Source: a bacterium UBP6_UBA1209 (GTDB lineage: Bacteria; UBP6; UBA1177). From it: a DNA stretch of 43,923 nucleotides. A program made the position numbers and the translations under genes. Location: the NCBI GenBank assembly GCA_002309575.1, contig DBXP01000038.1, positions 1 to 43,923 on the forward strand, read 5' to 3'. Under the pieces are notes generated by a model. That model saw only the letters and a program-made list of their open reading frames with translations, made no database searches and had not been told where the DNA came from. This document shows positions 34,158 through 43,101 of the stretch, piece by piece. The stretch's first letter is position 1, and each line of letters opens with the position of its first letter.

Positions 34158-34913
34158 CTATTTATTTTCCATCTCGTTCGTGCTTTCAAACATCCTTCTG
34201 CTCATAGTAAATGAAACATAGAGTCTGTCATCGATATTAAACGTTGCACCGTTATCCATCGGCGAAGCAACGATTTCAACAAGGTTTCCTTCGTCGACAC
34301 TGAAGGAATAGCCGGATTTAAGCTGATAGGAATAACCCTTCATATAGGAGAAGAATCCGAAACCGGCACCGCGGAAAATGTAGTAAACAGAGAGGTGATG
34401 CGGTCCTGGAATAACGGCTGCGTCATAAATCCGGATCTCTTTTTTGGCAAGCTCGTCCGGTGCATCGATCTTTTTGTAAATAACGGCATCATCAAGGTAG
34501 TAGACCGCCGAAATGAGCTTAAAGATCGAGCCGACCGAGTTTTTGTGGATAACTGCGACACTTGAACCAGCGATCGAACCGGTCAGAACAGTCTCCTGAA
34601 GGATCGCAAGACGCTGCTTGGACCTGAAGATCTTGTCCTTAAGAGAGTTGATCTTCTCTTCAAGCGAGCGCAACTTTATATCATACTCTGCAGCGGCCTT
34701 ATCCTTCTCGCTCTCCTGTTTCGGCTGAACAGAGGGAGTTACCGGTTCAGTTTTTTCTGCCGGAGCTGTCTGAGTCTCTGCCGGAGCCGGGGTTTGAGCT
34801 TGTTCCTGAACCTTCTCAGCCTCTGGTGCCGGTGCATTTGTAGTATCATCTGCGTAGATAAATGAGGAAACAGCAATTAGTACACAAAACATCACTTCAG
34901 ATAAAATTTTCAT
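34158..34913 (-). CDS. Exported coiled-coil protein of unknown function
   Basis: 251 residues. A signal peptide (MKILSEVMFCVLIAVSSFIYA) is followed by a Pro/Ala/Glu/Gln-rich linker (about 25-70), a short coiled coil (DIKLRSLEEKINSLKDKIF, about 78-110), and a beta-rich C-terminal domain of about 135 residues. That domain contains VTGSIAGSSVAVIHKN-like and GPHHLSVYYIFRGAGFGFFSY stretches and ends in SFTMSRRMFES. This architecture (extended linker, coiled coil, small beta domain) would suit a periplasmic spacer. No named family was recognised. GGGAG precedes the ATG, and it is the first gene after murI in the second set. The gap to the next start is 18 bases. Confidence 0.78.
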   Translation of the reverse strand: MKILSEVMFCVLIAVSSFIYADDTTNAPAPEAEKVQEQAQTPAPAETQTAPAEKTEPVTPSVQPKQESEKDKAAAEYDIKLRSLEEKINSLKDKIFRSKQRLAILQETVLTGSIAGSSVAVIHKNSVGSIFKLISAVYYLDDAVIYKKIDAPDELAKKEIRIYDAAVIPGPHHLSVYYIFRGAGFGFFSYMKGYSYQLKSGYSFSVDEGNLVEIVASPMDNGATFNIDDRLYVSFTMSRRMFESTNEMENK

Positions 34914-34947
34914 TTCTAACTCCCAAAAAATAATCTCACGGTTGGCT

Positions 34948-34974
34948 TTTATAGGAAAAAAATAAAAAAATCAA
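34948..34974 (-). promoter_or_regulatory. Candidate sigma-70 promoter for the second envelope gene set
   Basis: On the minus strand, TTGATT (34974-34969), a 15-base spacer and TATAAA (34953-34948) lie about 35 bases before the ATG at 34913. The -35 box overlaps the murI stop codon. The gap is A/T-rich and holds no terminator hairpin. Confidence 0.4.
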
Positions 34975-35774
34975 ACTCTACTTACATTAAATATCCTATA
35001 CCCCAAAAATAGTTCAGCTGTCCGGCAGAAGGAATCGGCGTCATCCGTTACAAAAAATGAGTCGTCATCCACTCTTGGAGAGGTATTTTCAGCATGTTTT
35101 CCTGCAAGGACCGCCGCCAGTTTTTTCGCAGTGAAGTAGCCGGTATCAAAAATCTGCACGGAACCGCCGAAATAGTCCGAAATAATCTCTTTCAGCATCG
35201 GATAGTGCGTACATCCCAAAATCAGAGCATCCGGCTTCTTGCGTTTGATCTCCGATAGATACATATCGACTGTCAGCTCCGTTATCTTTGAGCTGAAGAG
35301 CCCCTCCTCCACCAGCGGAACAAAGAGAGGACAGCCCTTTGCCACGATCTCCAGATCCGCCGAACCGCGTTTCAGGGCATTTTGGTACGCTTCGGACGCG
35401 ATCGTCGTGTTGGTCCCTATCACAGCAATTTTTTTGAACTCCGAATGGTGCAGAAGATACTCTACGACCGGTTCTATAACACCGATTATCATACAGTTCG
35501 GAAAGACTTTCTCCAAATATGAAACAGCAGCCGACGATGCAGTGTTACACGCAACAACAACGGCTTTTGCCCCCATTGAGAGGAGAAGATTCACATTTGT
35601 AAGGGAATATTTCGTTACAACGGCCGCCGATTTTGTACCGTACGGGACACGCGCCGTATCACCGAGATAGATGAGGCTTTCGTTCGGAAGAACCTTCTTG
35701 ACCTCCTTAAAAACGGTTAGTCCCCCGACACCGCTGTCAAAGATGCCGATTGGATTTTTGCTGTCGGGAATCAC
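34971..35774 (-). CDS. murI: Glutamate racemase
   Basis: 267 residues, standard length. It makes D-glutamate for peptidoglycan. The N-terminal signature is PIGIFDSGVGGLTVF (Asp13), and the two catalytic Cys are in VVACNTASS (Cys76) and ILGCTHYPM (Cys188). The substrate-binding block LGDTARVPYGTKS is intact. The only suitable start is a GTG at 35774, with no clear ribosome binding site. The preceding barrel gene stops 12 bases upstream, so translation may depend on coupling. A cell-wall housekeeping gene between two envelope-machine sets suggests that the sets were joined or duplicated around it. Confidence 0.95.
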   Translation of the reverse strand: MIPDSKNPIGIFDSGVGGLTVFKEVKKVLPNESLIYLGDTARVPYGTKSAAVVTKYSLTNVNLLLSMGAKAVVVACNTASSAAVSYLEKVFPNCMIIGVIEPVVEYLLHHSEFKKIAVIGTNTTIASEAYQNALKRGSADLEIVAKGCPLFVPLVEEGLFSSKITELTVDMYLSEIKRKKPDALILGCTHYPMLKEIISDYFGGSVQIFDTGYFTAKKLAAVLAGKHAENTSPRVDDDSFFVTDDADSFCRTAELFLGYRIFNVSRV

Positions 35775-35786
35775 TTTGGGTAGAAA

Positions 35787-36440
35787 TTAGAAGAACGAGT
35801 ACTTCATGAAGGGGGTAACAATGATGTTCATTCCGTCGAAGTCAACAACATAGTTGAATTCAGCTGAAGCGCCGATCGAGAAGTGTCTCGCGAAAGTGTA
35901 ATATTCAAAAATAAGTCCGCCGCCTACAGCGATATTTCCGTTGTTGGTTTTGCCCTCGGCTGCATCACTGCCGGACTTGTAGGTCTTTGCAAGCGCATAG
36001 TAATCGAAGTTTACAAGAACGCCGAATTCCCACCTCGGGTTGATCATCCATGTAACATCGAAGTCAAGACCGACAGTCAGCGGGTTATAATCTTCGTACC
36101 AAGGTGAATTCTTGTAGTTCTGGTCAAGGTCTGCATCGTTTTCATTCGCATTGAACTGAAGCATACCGACTGAAAGACCGATACCAATGTTTACAACATT
36201 CTTTACCGGAATGTCATAACCGAGATTCAGCCTCAATGCCGAACCGATCGGGCTGCCTGCGTTGTCTCCGCCAGCCTTGCCGACATAAGCCAGAATACCG
36301 CCTGAAACCTGCAAGTGAAGTCCTCTGATTATAGGATTGAGATCGTTGCCGGAAACATCTCCGATCTCCTCCCCGGACTCCGCAGCAAAGAGGGTAAAGC
36401 CGAACAGAAAAACCAGAATTAATAATAAGCCTTTCTTCAT
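35787..36440 (-). CDS. Small outer-membrane beta-barrel protein, CglE-like in size and position
   Basis: 217 residues with a signal peptide (MKKGLLLILVFLFGFTLFAA). The mature protein is a compact barrel of probably eight strands: GLHLQVSGGILAYVGK, ALRLNLGYDIPVKNVVNIGI, LTVGLDFDVTWMINPRWEFG, AVGGGLIFEYYTFARHFSIG and a terminal IIVTPFMKYSFF ending in Phe. Barrels of this size lie next to AgmX-type genes in myxobacteria (CglE, an outer-membrane gliding component), and this is the closest match I can suggest, but it rests on size, topology and neighbourhood only. It follows the FHA-like/AgmX gene by 11 bases. An alternative is a general OmpW/OmpX-like protein. Confidence 0.82.
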   Translation of the reverse strand: MKKGLLLILVFLFGFTLFAAESGEEIGDVSGNDLNPIIRGLHLQVSGGILAYVGKAGGDNAGSPIGSALRLNLGYDIPVKNVVNIGIGLSVGMLQFNANENDADLDQNYKNSPWYEDYNPLTVGLDFDVTWMINPRWEFGVLVNFDYYALAKTYKSGSDAAEGKTNNGNIAVGGGLIFEYYTFARHFSIGASAEFNYVVDFDGMNIIVTPFMKYSFF

Positions 36441-36451
36441 TGTGTACCCTC

Positions 36452-37867
36452 CTAACCTTCAGAGTGTTTAAATACGAACGGGTAGTTTACAATAACGATA
36501 CCGCCGCCCTTAGGAGCTGGGAAACGAATCTTCTTGATCTGGTCTGCGACACAGCTTTCAACTGTTGCATTGCCCATTGTCGTACGCTGAACCTTCGAGC
36601 TGTTTACCGAACCGTCCTTCGTGATGATGAAGTTAATAACGATTCTACCAAAGATTTTAGGATCCTTGTTAAGCTCTTTTTCATAGCACCATCTGATCTT
36701 TGCAAGGTTTCTTCTTACATAAGCATCAATGACGGATCTATCAAGAGCACCCATGATGACAGCCTGACCGCCGCCAGCAGAAATGTCCGAACGCCCCTTT
36801 CTGCCGATCTGACCTGCTGCCATACCGTATTTGCCGCTTGCGCCGCCGCCGCCACGACCTCTGGTTCCAAGACCGCCGATGCCGAGAGCGTTACCGCCGC
36901 CGCCTGTACCGAAACCTCTGGTTCCAAGACCACCGGAACCGAACTGGTCAACACCGGCAAGACCTGTTACTGAACCAAGAGTCTTCTCCATGCCGGCTCC
37001 TAAACCGCCGCCGCCGAATACTCTGTCGAAGCTTGCAGCACCTGACGAAAGAGCGCCCATAATACCTGAGCTCTGAGCGACCTTTGCATCAAGACCTCTT
37101 CTTGCAGAACCCTGAGCGTTTGCAACACGGCTCTTCTTATCACCGACTCTGCCCTCTTCGCCGAGAGACTTTCTCTGCTGAGTCGCTTCGACAAGACCCT
37201 CTTTCGGCTTTTCGAGCTTAACCTTCTTTTCCTCTTCGATCTCTTCGACCTTAACCTCTTCCTCTTTGGTCTCAACAATCAACTTTGCAAATCTGTTGTC
37301 AAGCTCAAAAATATCGACCTCGATAGGCGGAGTCTCAATAACCATGTTGAGAGCAAAACCGCCGAGGACGAAAACGAGAAGAAGAATCGCTATAAAAGCA
37401 AAATCGAACTGTTTGCTGAAACCGGCGCCGATAAACTTCTCAGCAGGCGACTTCGATGCACAGAGAGAGATTTTGCCGAACTCTGCGACGACCAGTGTCT
37501 GGTCTTCGATCGTTATTGTAGTATTTCCTGAAGAGATATACTTTTCAAGGTCAGTCTTTTCAGTTCCCCGATAGATCGCACCTTTGAAGCCGTTCTTCAA
37601 ATTAACTGTAAATTGTTTACCGGAGACGGTAGCAAACTCAAAAGCCTTTTCATCGATGCTCGCCTCATCAACAACGCAATCAGCGTTATTTTCTGTGCCG
37701 ACCGTGAATTTTCCGCGTACGCGCTGCAAATCGAGCAGGACATCATTTTCGTATACGACTCTTACCTCAGGCTCCAGTTTCCCCTTGGCATCCTGGTTTA
37801 CGGGAACCTCCGGAATCGGAGACAAATCGTACAACAAACGTTTTCTCATTTTTGTTTTTTCAGGCAT
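36452..37867 (-). CDS. GltG/NfsG-like protein: FHA-like domain, one TM helix, Gly-rich linker, AgmX/PglI domain (copy A)
   Basis: 471 residues from the ATG at 37867, preceded by GAGG; an ATG 15 bases upstream is possible. The N-terminal FHA-like domain (about 30-130) includes GKFTVGTENNADCVVDEASI, as expected for FHA (GR-x-x-x-NDIVL-like). One membrane helix is at about 155-176. A basic/acidic periplasmic linker follows, then a Gly-rich collagen-like stretch (GLGTRGFGTGGGGNALGIGG) and the AgmX/PglI domain in the last 100 residues (VRRNLAKIRWCYEKELNKDP, ending FPAPKGGGIVIVNYPFVF). It is paralogous to the protein at 23126-24529 over the FHA-like, membrane and C-terminal parts. The small exported protein gene precedes it by 38 bases. 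Confidence 0.9.
   Translation of the reverse strand: MPEKTKMRKRLLYDLSPIPEVPVNQDAKGKLEPEVRVVYENDVLLDLQRVRGKFTVGTENNADCVVDEASIDEKAFEFATVSGKQFTVNLKNGFKGAIYRGTEKTDLEKYISSGNTTITIEDQTLVVAEFGKISLCASKSPAEKFIGAGFSKQFDFAFIAILLLVFVLGGFALNMVIETPPIEVDIFELDNRFAKLIVETKEEEVKVEEIEEEKKVKLEKPKEGLVEATQQRKSLGEEGRVGDKKSRVANAQGSARRGLDAKVAQSSGIMGALSSGAASFDRVFGGGGLGAGMEKTLGSVTGLAGVDQFGSGGLGTRGFGTGGGGNALGIGGLGTRGRGGGGASGKYGMAAGQIGRKGRSDISAGGGQAVIMGALDRSVIDAYVRRNLAKIRWCYEKELNKDPKIFGRIVINFIITKDGSVNSSKVQRTTMGNATVESCVADQIKKIRFPAPKGGGIVIVNYPFVFKHSEG
36858..36931 (-). repeat. 17-base direct repeat within the Gly-rich linker
   Basis: CCTCTGGTTCCAAGACC occurs at 36858-36874 and again at 36915-36931, encoding GLGTRG on the minus strand each time. 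This reflects internal duplication of the Gly-rich linker. Confidence 0.8.
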
Positions 37868-37905
37868 AATTTCCGGCCTCATTAATTATGGGTTAACAAT
37901 ACACT

Positions 37906-38175
37906 CTAATTCAACAGGTCAACAGACTTTACCAACTCCTTGTTGAAGTCCTGCTTCAGGTTGATAAGGGAGTTGAATTTCGTCTTTGATCTATCCATCA
38001 GAAACGATCCTGAGGGTTTCTTAATCTGTCCTTCAAGCATTACGTCTTCGAAGTCGATGACCGTCTTCTCCCTGTATTTGATGAGACGGCCTTCATCATC
38101 TGTATCCTGCCCTTCCTGGGCAAAAACAAACGTAAATAACGAAAGCAAAAGCAACATAACGAGTAACTTTTTCAT
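37906..38175 (-). CDS. Small exported protein, family A/B paralogue (copy A)
   Basis: 89 residues from the ATG at 38175, where GGAGGATGAT stands just upstream; an ATG 12 bases earlier would overlap that site. The signal peptide is MKKLLVMLLLLSLFTFVFA. The mature protein (about 70 residues) has an acidic start (QEGQDTDDEG) and then KTVIDFEDVMLEGQIKKPSG, FLMDRSKTKFNSLINLKQDF and a short tail. It is paralogous to the protein at 26457-26705: the I/V-x-L/I-EG-x-I-x-KP hairpin and a following basic stretch ending in x-F are shared. Each copy is adjacent to a GltG-like gene or its motor, which suggests a conserved small periplasmic part of the machine. No named family is known to me. Confidence 0.85.
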   Translation of the reverse strand: MKKLLVMLLLLSLFTFVFAQEGQDTDDEGRLIKYREKTVIDFEDVMLEGQIKKPSGSFLMDRSKTKFNSLINLKQDFNKELVKSVDLLN

Positions 38176-38202
38176 ATCATCCTCCACTTCACCAAGCGTG
38201 AA

Positions 38203-38230
38203 AAAATAGTCTTTAGTTAAAAAATATCAA
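38203..38230 (-). promoter_or_regulatory. Candidate promoter before the small exported protein (copy A)
   Basis: On the minus strand, TTGATA (38230-38225, 5 of 6), a 16-base spacer and TATTTT (38208-38203) lie about 28 bases before the ATG at 38175, in the 63-base gap after the TPR lipoprotein gene. It could give the small protein, AgmX-like and barrel genes their own transcription start. Confidence 0.4.
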
Positions 38231-38238
38231 CTTTTCTC

Positions 38239-39402
38239 TCATTCAGTTTTCCCAGTCGGGCGGATATTAACCTTGTCCTCGAGATAAAGGTTGATTATGT
38301 GGTCCTTCGGAACATCTGAAACAAGCGAGAGATACTTTCTGAATTCGCGCTTTGCATCAACCTTCTTATCCATGTGGTCATAGTGAAGAACTGCAAGGTC
38401 GAATGTTGCAATTGCGTTGTTCGGATCCTTCTGGAGAACATTCATATACTCCTTCTCGGCATCCTCGAACCTGCCAAGACCTCTAAGGGCCATAGCCAAA
38501 CCGATTCTTGCATTCAAATTATCCGGATCCTGCGCAAGAACGACAGAGAATCTTTCGTATGCCGTCTCAGCGTCGCCGTACTTCATCGCGATCGAGCCGA
38601 CATTGAAGTTTGCACTCTTGTTCTTCGGATCGTTTGCGATTGCACGTGAGAAATAGAGCATTGCAAGCGAATCATCGTTCTGCGACGAATACAAAACGCC
38701 ACGATTGTTAGCGATACCTGAATCATCCGGCTTCAAGTTGTAGGAGTTGGTCGTTACCATCGAAGCAAGACCAGAATCGTTCTTCTTGAAATAAATCATG
38801 CCGAGGTTTTTAAGTGCGTCGACATCAGCCTGATCCTGAATGAGAATCTTTCTAACTGACTGAATGGCGTTGATGTAGTCTCCTTTCAAAAGATAGAAAC
38901 CGGCAACAGCGGAAAGAACGCCCTTATCCTTGTCATTCTCTTTTTCAAGGAACTTCTCGCAAACTTCGATAGCTCTGTTGTACTCAAGCTTGTTGGCATA
39001 AATAGCCGCCTTATTGATTACAGGAAGCGCATACTTTGAATCAAGCTCAAGTGCCTTGTTATAGTTTTTAACTGCGTTTTGGTCATCGCCCTTGCGCTGA
39101 TAAGCCAAACCAAGGTTGTAATAAACAATGGGTGCTGTCGGATAAGCTTCAACAGCCATCTCGAAATTCTTGATAGCCTTGTCGAAGTTGACCTTTCCGT
39201 CCTTTACCTCGAGCGCCTCCATGCCAGCCTTCGTGTAGAATTTAACCCAATCCTCGGGCTCCTTCGGCGCCTCTTGCTTTACAGCAGTCGTTGCCTCTTT
39301 CTTCTCTTCGGTCTTCTTTTCCGGAGCCTTTTCCTGAGTGGTTCCGCAGGAAACAAGGACCATAGAAAGAACTAATGCAATAGAAATTATTATTTTTTTC
39401 AT
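38239..39402 (-). CDS. TPR lipoprotein (copy A, GltE/NfsE-like position)
   Basis: 387 residues. The signal peptide ends VLSMVLVSC (Cys19), followed by a Lys/Glu-rich linker. About nine TPR units fill residues 55-370, many close to consensus, such as APIVYYNLGLAYQRKGDDQN, DVDALKNLGMIYFKKNDSG and NLNARIGLAMALRGLGRFED. TPR lipoproteins of this type (GltE/AglT, NfsE) sit on the periplasmic face of the outer membrane in the Myxococcus machine. Its counterpart in the second set is the 561-residue protein at 26788. It begins 2 bases after the long TPR gene stops, so the two are tightly coupled. Confidence 0.9.
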   Translation of the reverse strand: MKKIIISIALVLSMVLVSCGTTQEKAPEKKTEEKKEATTAVKQEAPKEPEDWVKFYTKAGMEALEVKDGKVNFDKAIKNFEMAVEAYPTAPIVYYNLGLAYQRKGDDQNAVKNYNKALELDSKYALPVINKAAIYANKLEYNRAIEVCEKFLEKENDKDKGVLSAVAGFYLLKGDYINAIQSVRKILIQDQADVDALKNLGMIYFKKNDSGLASMVTTNSYNLKPDDSGIANNRGVLYSSQNDDSLAMLYFSRAIANDPKNKSANFNVGSIAMKYGDAETAYERFSVVLAQDPDNLNARIGLAMALRGLGRFEDAEKEYMNVLQKDPNNAIATFDLAVLHYDHMDKKVDAKREFRKYLSLVSDVPKDHIINLYLEDKVNIRPTGKTE

Positions 39403-39404
39403 CT

Positions 39405-42400
39405 TTACTCTCCCTCACCTTCGTTTTCGGTCGGTTTCGAGCTCTCTGCCTCTTCAGCCGGTTCAGCATCAGCTTTTGGCTCTTCTTGAATAGCAGCAGG
39501 AGCAGCAGCCGGTTCGGATTGTTCTGCCGGTGCAGCAGGCGCAGCCTTCGGAGCATTCAAGGTTCTTTTGAGCTTCGCTCTCTCCTCATCGGAAATCTTC
39601 GGGAAATTGAAGTTGTCATCAATTTTACCGATCAAGGATGATGTTTCGATCATGTCAGACGCAGGAACGATTTCGTTCTCATCGTAGTATTTACCGCCAG
39701 TTACCTCTTGGAAGAAACGAAGCTCGTACTTTGCCTTTGCGACCCACTCGTTATATACCGAGCTCTCGTAGCCCTTCTTCATCGCCGTCTCGAAAGCTTC
39801 TACAGCCTTCTGCTGAGCCTTAATTGCCTGCTCATCAAGCATCGTTTTGTACTGCTCAATCTGAGCATCGCTAAGCCACGGAGCGATAGGTGCATCAAAC
39901 ATCTGATCGGTAAGATCCTTATAAATCATACCCATGTAATAGAGGATTGCAGGAGTAAATCTGGGCGACATTGTAGCACCGAGAACCTTCTCATATTCCT
40001 GCGACAAAGAAGCTGCAAGCTCAATTTTCTTGGTCATTCTCTCCTGAGAAACCTTGTTGAACTCATCTTTAATTTTTACAGCAGCCTTCAAATTTGCCTT
40101 CTCTTCTGGATACATTTCATCCGGATTTGCTTCGCCGAGGCTGATAATTTTGCCGTCTTCGACATCAAATCCAAGCTGAATCAACTCATATCCTTTATGT
40201 TTTTTTGGGAACGAAATCTTGTCAAAATTGACTGCCATATACTCTTTGAACTCAGGATTGAGCTCCTCAAGAAGAACCTCGGCAATAATATCTCTTGAGA
40301 TCTCATTAAGATCTTCTTTCTCTTTAAATTCCGCACCTCTGAAGATCTGAAGGACCTTATCTACTGCTTTGTAGTATTCCTTCGTGTTCTTGTTCTCCTT
40401 GTACATCTTCATCTTAGCACCGTAAAGGGCAATCAGTGTATTTGAGTGTCCCTTTTCAACTGCGATCTTATTGGCTTCACTTACAGCTTTTTTCTTGCCG
40501 GCATCGTCAATGTAATAGAAGTCCTTCATTCCATTGATTGTAGTATGCTCGGCAACAAACTTATCGAAGCCTTTTTCAGCCTTGTCGTAGAAGGTGGGAC
40601 CCTTCGCCATCCAAATGTAGCCGTACTTGAGGGCGATTGAATCCTTTTCCTTGTCATCTTTTGAATATTTTTCAACATAGAGTCTGTAGTTGTCAATCGC
40701 CTTCTCGGTCTCACCGATACTTTCATAAAGAACCGCAGCGTTGTAAACAGCGTCTCCTGCATCGGTGCTGTTCGGAGCCTTCTCTACGAAATCGATATAG
40801 AGCTGAGCAGCCTTATCGTAATATGCGATTGCCTCGTAGTTTTTCGCAAGACCGAACATGATTTTGTCTCTGTGGGGCGATTTCTTGTAGACATCGTCAT
40901 TTTCTCTCAAGAACTGCTCCTGGACACGGATCGACTTGTAAAGGTCACCGCCTTTCTGATAGTAAACGATCGCGTTGTACATCGCGACATCGTTAAACTT
41001 AGATTTCTGGAACTCGTTTACGAAAGCCATGTATCTGTCAGCAGACTCAAGACTCTTTCCGTTTTTGTGCGGAATATCTGCCGAGTAGAATGTTGCCATC
41101 TCTTTGAACTTTTCAAGGTCGGCCTTAAGTCTGTTCCTGCCGGAAAGCAGAGCAGAATTCTTGAGGAATTCTCTAGATTTGTTGTTGATCTGTTCCCAGT
41201 CTCTAGCCATGTTCAAAGAGTCCATGATAAGGTCTGCCGAATATTCAGCAAGATCGTTTCTCGGATACTTTTGAACAATCATCTCGAATACAGGAACCGC
41301 CTTGTCAAAGTGGTTGAAAGCGTAATATGTAATAGCTTGTCTGTAGATAATGTCGACAAGATATTTGGAGCGCGGGATGTTTTTAATATAGGTGTCACAT
41401 GCGGTAATGAACTTCTGGTGAAGCTCAGGAATCTGTTTCGGCTTGAACTCGTCAGCGACAACATCCTTCTTGCCGGCATCCTTGTCGTCTGCAGTTTTTA
41501 CCAGATCCTTTTGAATTTCACCGGAACCGTCCTGTTTTGACTTTGCAATTCTGTTCTGAGCCTCTTTCTTTGCCTTCTCCTGTTCTGACTCGAGAAGAGC
41601 TCCGAAGCAGCTTACTGCGCCGTAGGAAGCATCCTCGAAGTGATGTCCCTTCGGGTTCATGTCTGCTACAGCCTGATACTGGTCACCGGCCTCTGTATAC
41701 TTTTTGTGATCATAAAGATACTCTGCGTAGTTGAAACGCATGTCATAAGAAGCTTCGGACTTCGGGAAATATTTGAGATACGTCGGATAAAGCTCGCCGA
41801 CAATCTTCCATGTCTCAGCCGTTTTTGTCTTTCTTGCCTCGTTGTGGTAATCGACAGTAAGGATCCTGAGAGCTGCCTCAGCTGTCTGCTGAGCACTTTC
41901 AAGCGTAGCTTCATCCTTCTCGTTTGCCTTAACCCAGCGAGCATTCGCATCAGCATAATTTGCAACAAGAACAACGATCTCCTTTCTTACAGCATCCTTA
42001 TTGTTAAGTTTTTTGTAGCACTCGACAATCTGCTTCTGCCAAGTCGGAGCCTCTGGTCTCTCGGGAGCCTCCTGCTGAAGTTTTCTATAGATTTTGATTG
42101 CTTCATCAGATTTATCCTGATCGAAGTAAATGCCGGCAAGTCTCTTAAGAACTGCGATAAAGTACTTTTGTTCCTTGACGACATTTTTAAAGTATTTCTC
42201 TGCATCGTCGACATTGCCTGCCTCAGCGTAAGGAGCAACCATGTCGTTCATGGCATCCTCTTTAAGCGACAGGTCTTTAATTTTTTCCGCGTTTACAACA
42301 ACTTCCTGAAAAAGCTTTACAGACTCTTCATACTCGCCGACGTTGTACATACACCAAGCATACTTGTAAAGCGCAAAACCGTAAAACTTATTATCTTTGT

Positions 42401-43070
42401 GCTTTTCAATGATTGCCTTGTAATTCGGCATAGCCTTGAAAACGTTGTTGTTGTTGAAGAAATATTCGCCCATTTCGAAGTATGCATCGGGTGCAAACTT
42501 TGAATTCTGGAATTTTTCAACAACAAGTGTGTAGTAACGAACCGCGGCGAGGCTCTGTCCGATCTCCATCTGGTTTGAAGCCATGAAGAAGTAAACCTCG
42601 TCAATACCCTGGAAGGTCGGATACTTCTTAATGATGTAATCGCAGACATCGATCGCCTTTTTGTTCCATTCCCAAGCGGCATCAAGAACAAGCTCAGGCA
42701 TCGGAGCGTTCGGATCGTTCATCTCGTAATATTTATCCGTTTTCTTGTTGAACTCATCCATGATTACAGCTTTGATTCCTCTCGCCTTCTCCCAGTAGAG
42801 CTCTGCAAGTCTTCTGTAAACTTCAGCCTTTCTCGGACCTTCTGGATAATCTTTAATAAGTTCGTTCAACTGTTTGATAGCGTCGTCACGGGCCGCCATC
42901 GCCTTACTGTCAGTCTTAACCTTTTCACCGGTCTCGACACGCGTTTTAGCCGGACCCGTGCTGACGGTTTCGTCTTCCTCTCTTTTCTTTCTCTGAGCAG
43001 AAAGAGTCAGAGTAAACGACAGAACCAGCAAAATCGCTACGATAAAACGAAATTTTTTGTTGCTTATCAT
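39405..43070 (-). CDS. Very long periplasmic TPR protein (copy A, AgmU/GltD/NfsD-like)
   Basis: 1221 residues with a signal peptide (MISNKKFRFIVAILLVLSFTLTLSA). TPR-like helix pairs run through most of the chain (KAEVYRRLAELYWEKARGIK, FAPDAYFEMGEYFFNNNNVFK, GDAVYNAAVLYESIGETEKA). The C-terminal block YYMGMIYKDLTDQMFDAPIA followed by WLSDAQIEQYKTMLDEQA and a later YNEW is shared with the 1136-residue protein at 28457. The end is a Pro/Ala/Glu-rich tail. A length near 1220 matches AgmU/GltD of Myxococcus. It probably forms a periplasmic scaffold that links inner-membrane and outer-membrane parts. The ribosome binding site is weak, and the preceding gene stops 31 bases upstream. Confidence 0.9.
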   Translation of the reverse strand: MISNKKFRFIVAILLVLSFTLTLSAQRKKREEDETVSTGPAKTRVETGEKVKTDSKAMAARDDAIKQLNELIKDYPEGPRKAEVYRRLAELYWEKARGIKAVIMDEFNKKTDKYYEMNDPNAPMPELVLDAAWEWNKKAIDVCDYIIKKYPTFQGIDEVYFFMASNQMEIGQSLAAVRYYTLVVEKFQNSKFAPDAYFEMGEYFFNNNNVFKAMPNYKAIIEKHKDNKFYGFALYKYAWCMYNVGEYEESVKLFQEVVVNAEKIKDLSLKEDAMNDMVAPYAEAGNVDDAEKYFKNVVKEQKYFIAVLKRLAGIYFDQDKSDEAIKIYRKLQQEAPERPEAPTWQKQIVECYKKLNNKDAVRKEIVVLVANYADANARWVKANEKDEATLESAQQTAEAALRILTVDYHNEARKTKTAETWKIVGELYPTYLKYFPKSEASYDMRFNYAEYLYDHKKYTEAGDQYQAVADMNPKGHHFEDASYGAVSCFGALLESEQEKAKKEAQNRIAKSKQDGSGEIQKDLVKTADDKDAGKKDVVADEFKPKQIPELHQKFITACDTYIKNIPRSKYLVDIIYRQAITYYAFNHFDKAVPVFEMIVQKYPRNDLAEYSADLIMDSLNMARDWEQINNKSREFLKNSALLSGRNRLKADLEKFKEMATFYSADIPHKNGKSLESADRYMAFVNEFQKSKFNDVAMYNAIVYYQKGGDLYKSIRVQEQFLRENDDVYKKSPHRDKIMFGLAKNYEAIAYYDKAAQLYIDFVEKAPNSTDAGDAVYNAAVLYESIGETEKAIDNYRLYVEKYSKDDKEKDSIALKYGYIWMAKGPTFYDKAEKGFDKFVAEHTTINGMKDFYYIDDAGKKKAVSEANKIAVEKGHSNTLIALYGAKMKMYKENKNTKEYYKAVDKVLQIFRGAEFKEKEDLNEISRDIIAEVLLEELNPEFKEYMAVNFDKISFPKKHKGYELIQLGFDVEDGKIISLGEANPDEMYPEEKANLKAAVKIKDEFNKVSQERMTKKIELAASLSQEYEKVLGATMSPRFTPAILYYMGMIYKDLTDQMFDAPIAPWLSDAQIEQYKTMLDEQAIKAQQKAVEAFETAMKKGYESSVYNEWVAKAKYELRFFQEVTGGKYYDENEIVPASDMIETSSLIGKIDDNFNFPKISDEERAKLKRTLNAPKAAPAAPAEQSEPAAAPAAIQEEPKADAEPAEEAESSKPTENEGEGE

Positions 43071-43101
43071 TTCTGGAAACCCCTATTCTTCGTAATTAAA
43101 A

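Noticed and set aside
41640..42503. Plus-strand open frame of 287 codons opposite the 1221-residue TPR gene
   Set aside because: Its translation has no domain pattern and it lies fully antisense to a well-supported gene; it arises from codon bias of the real frame.
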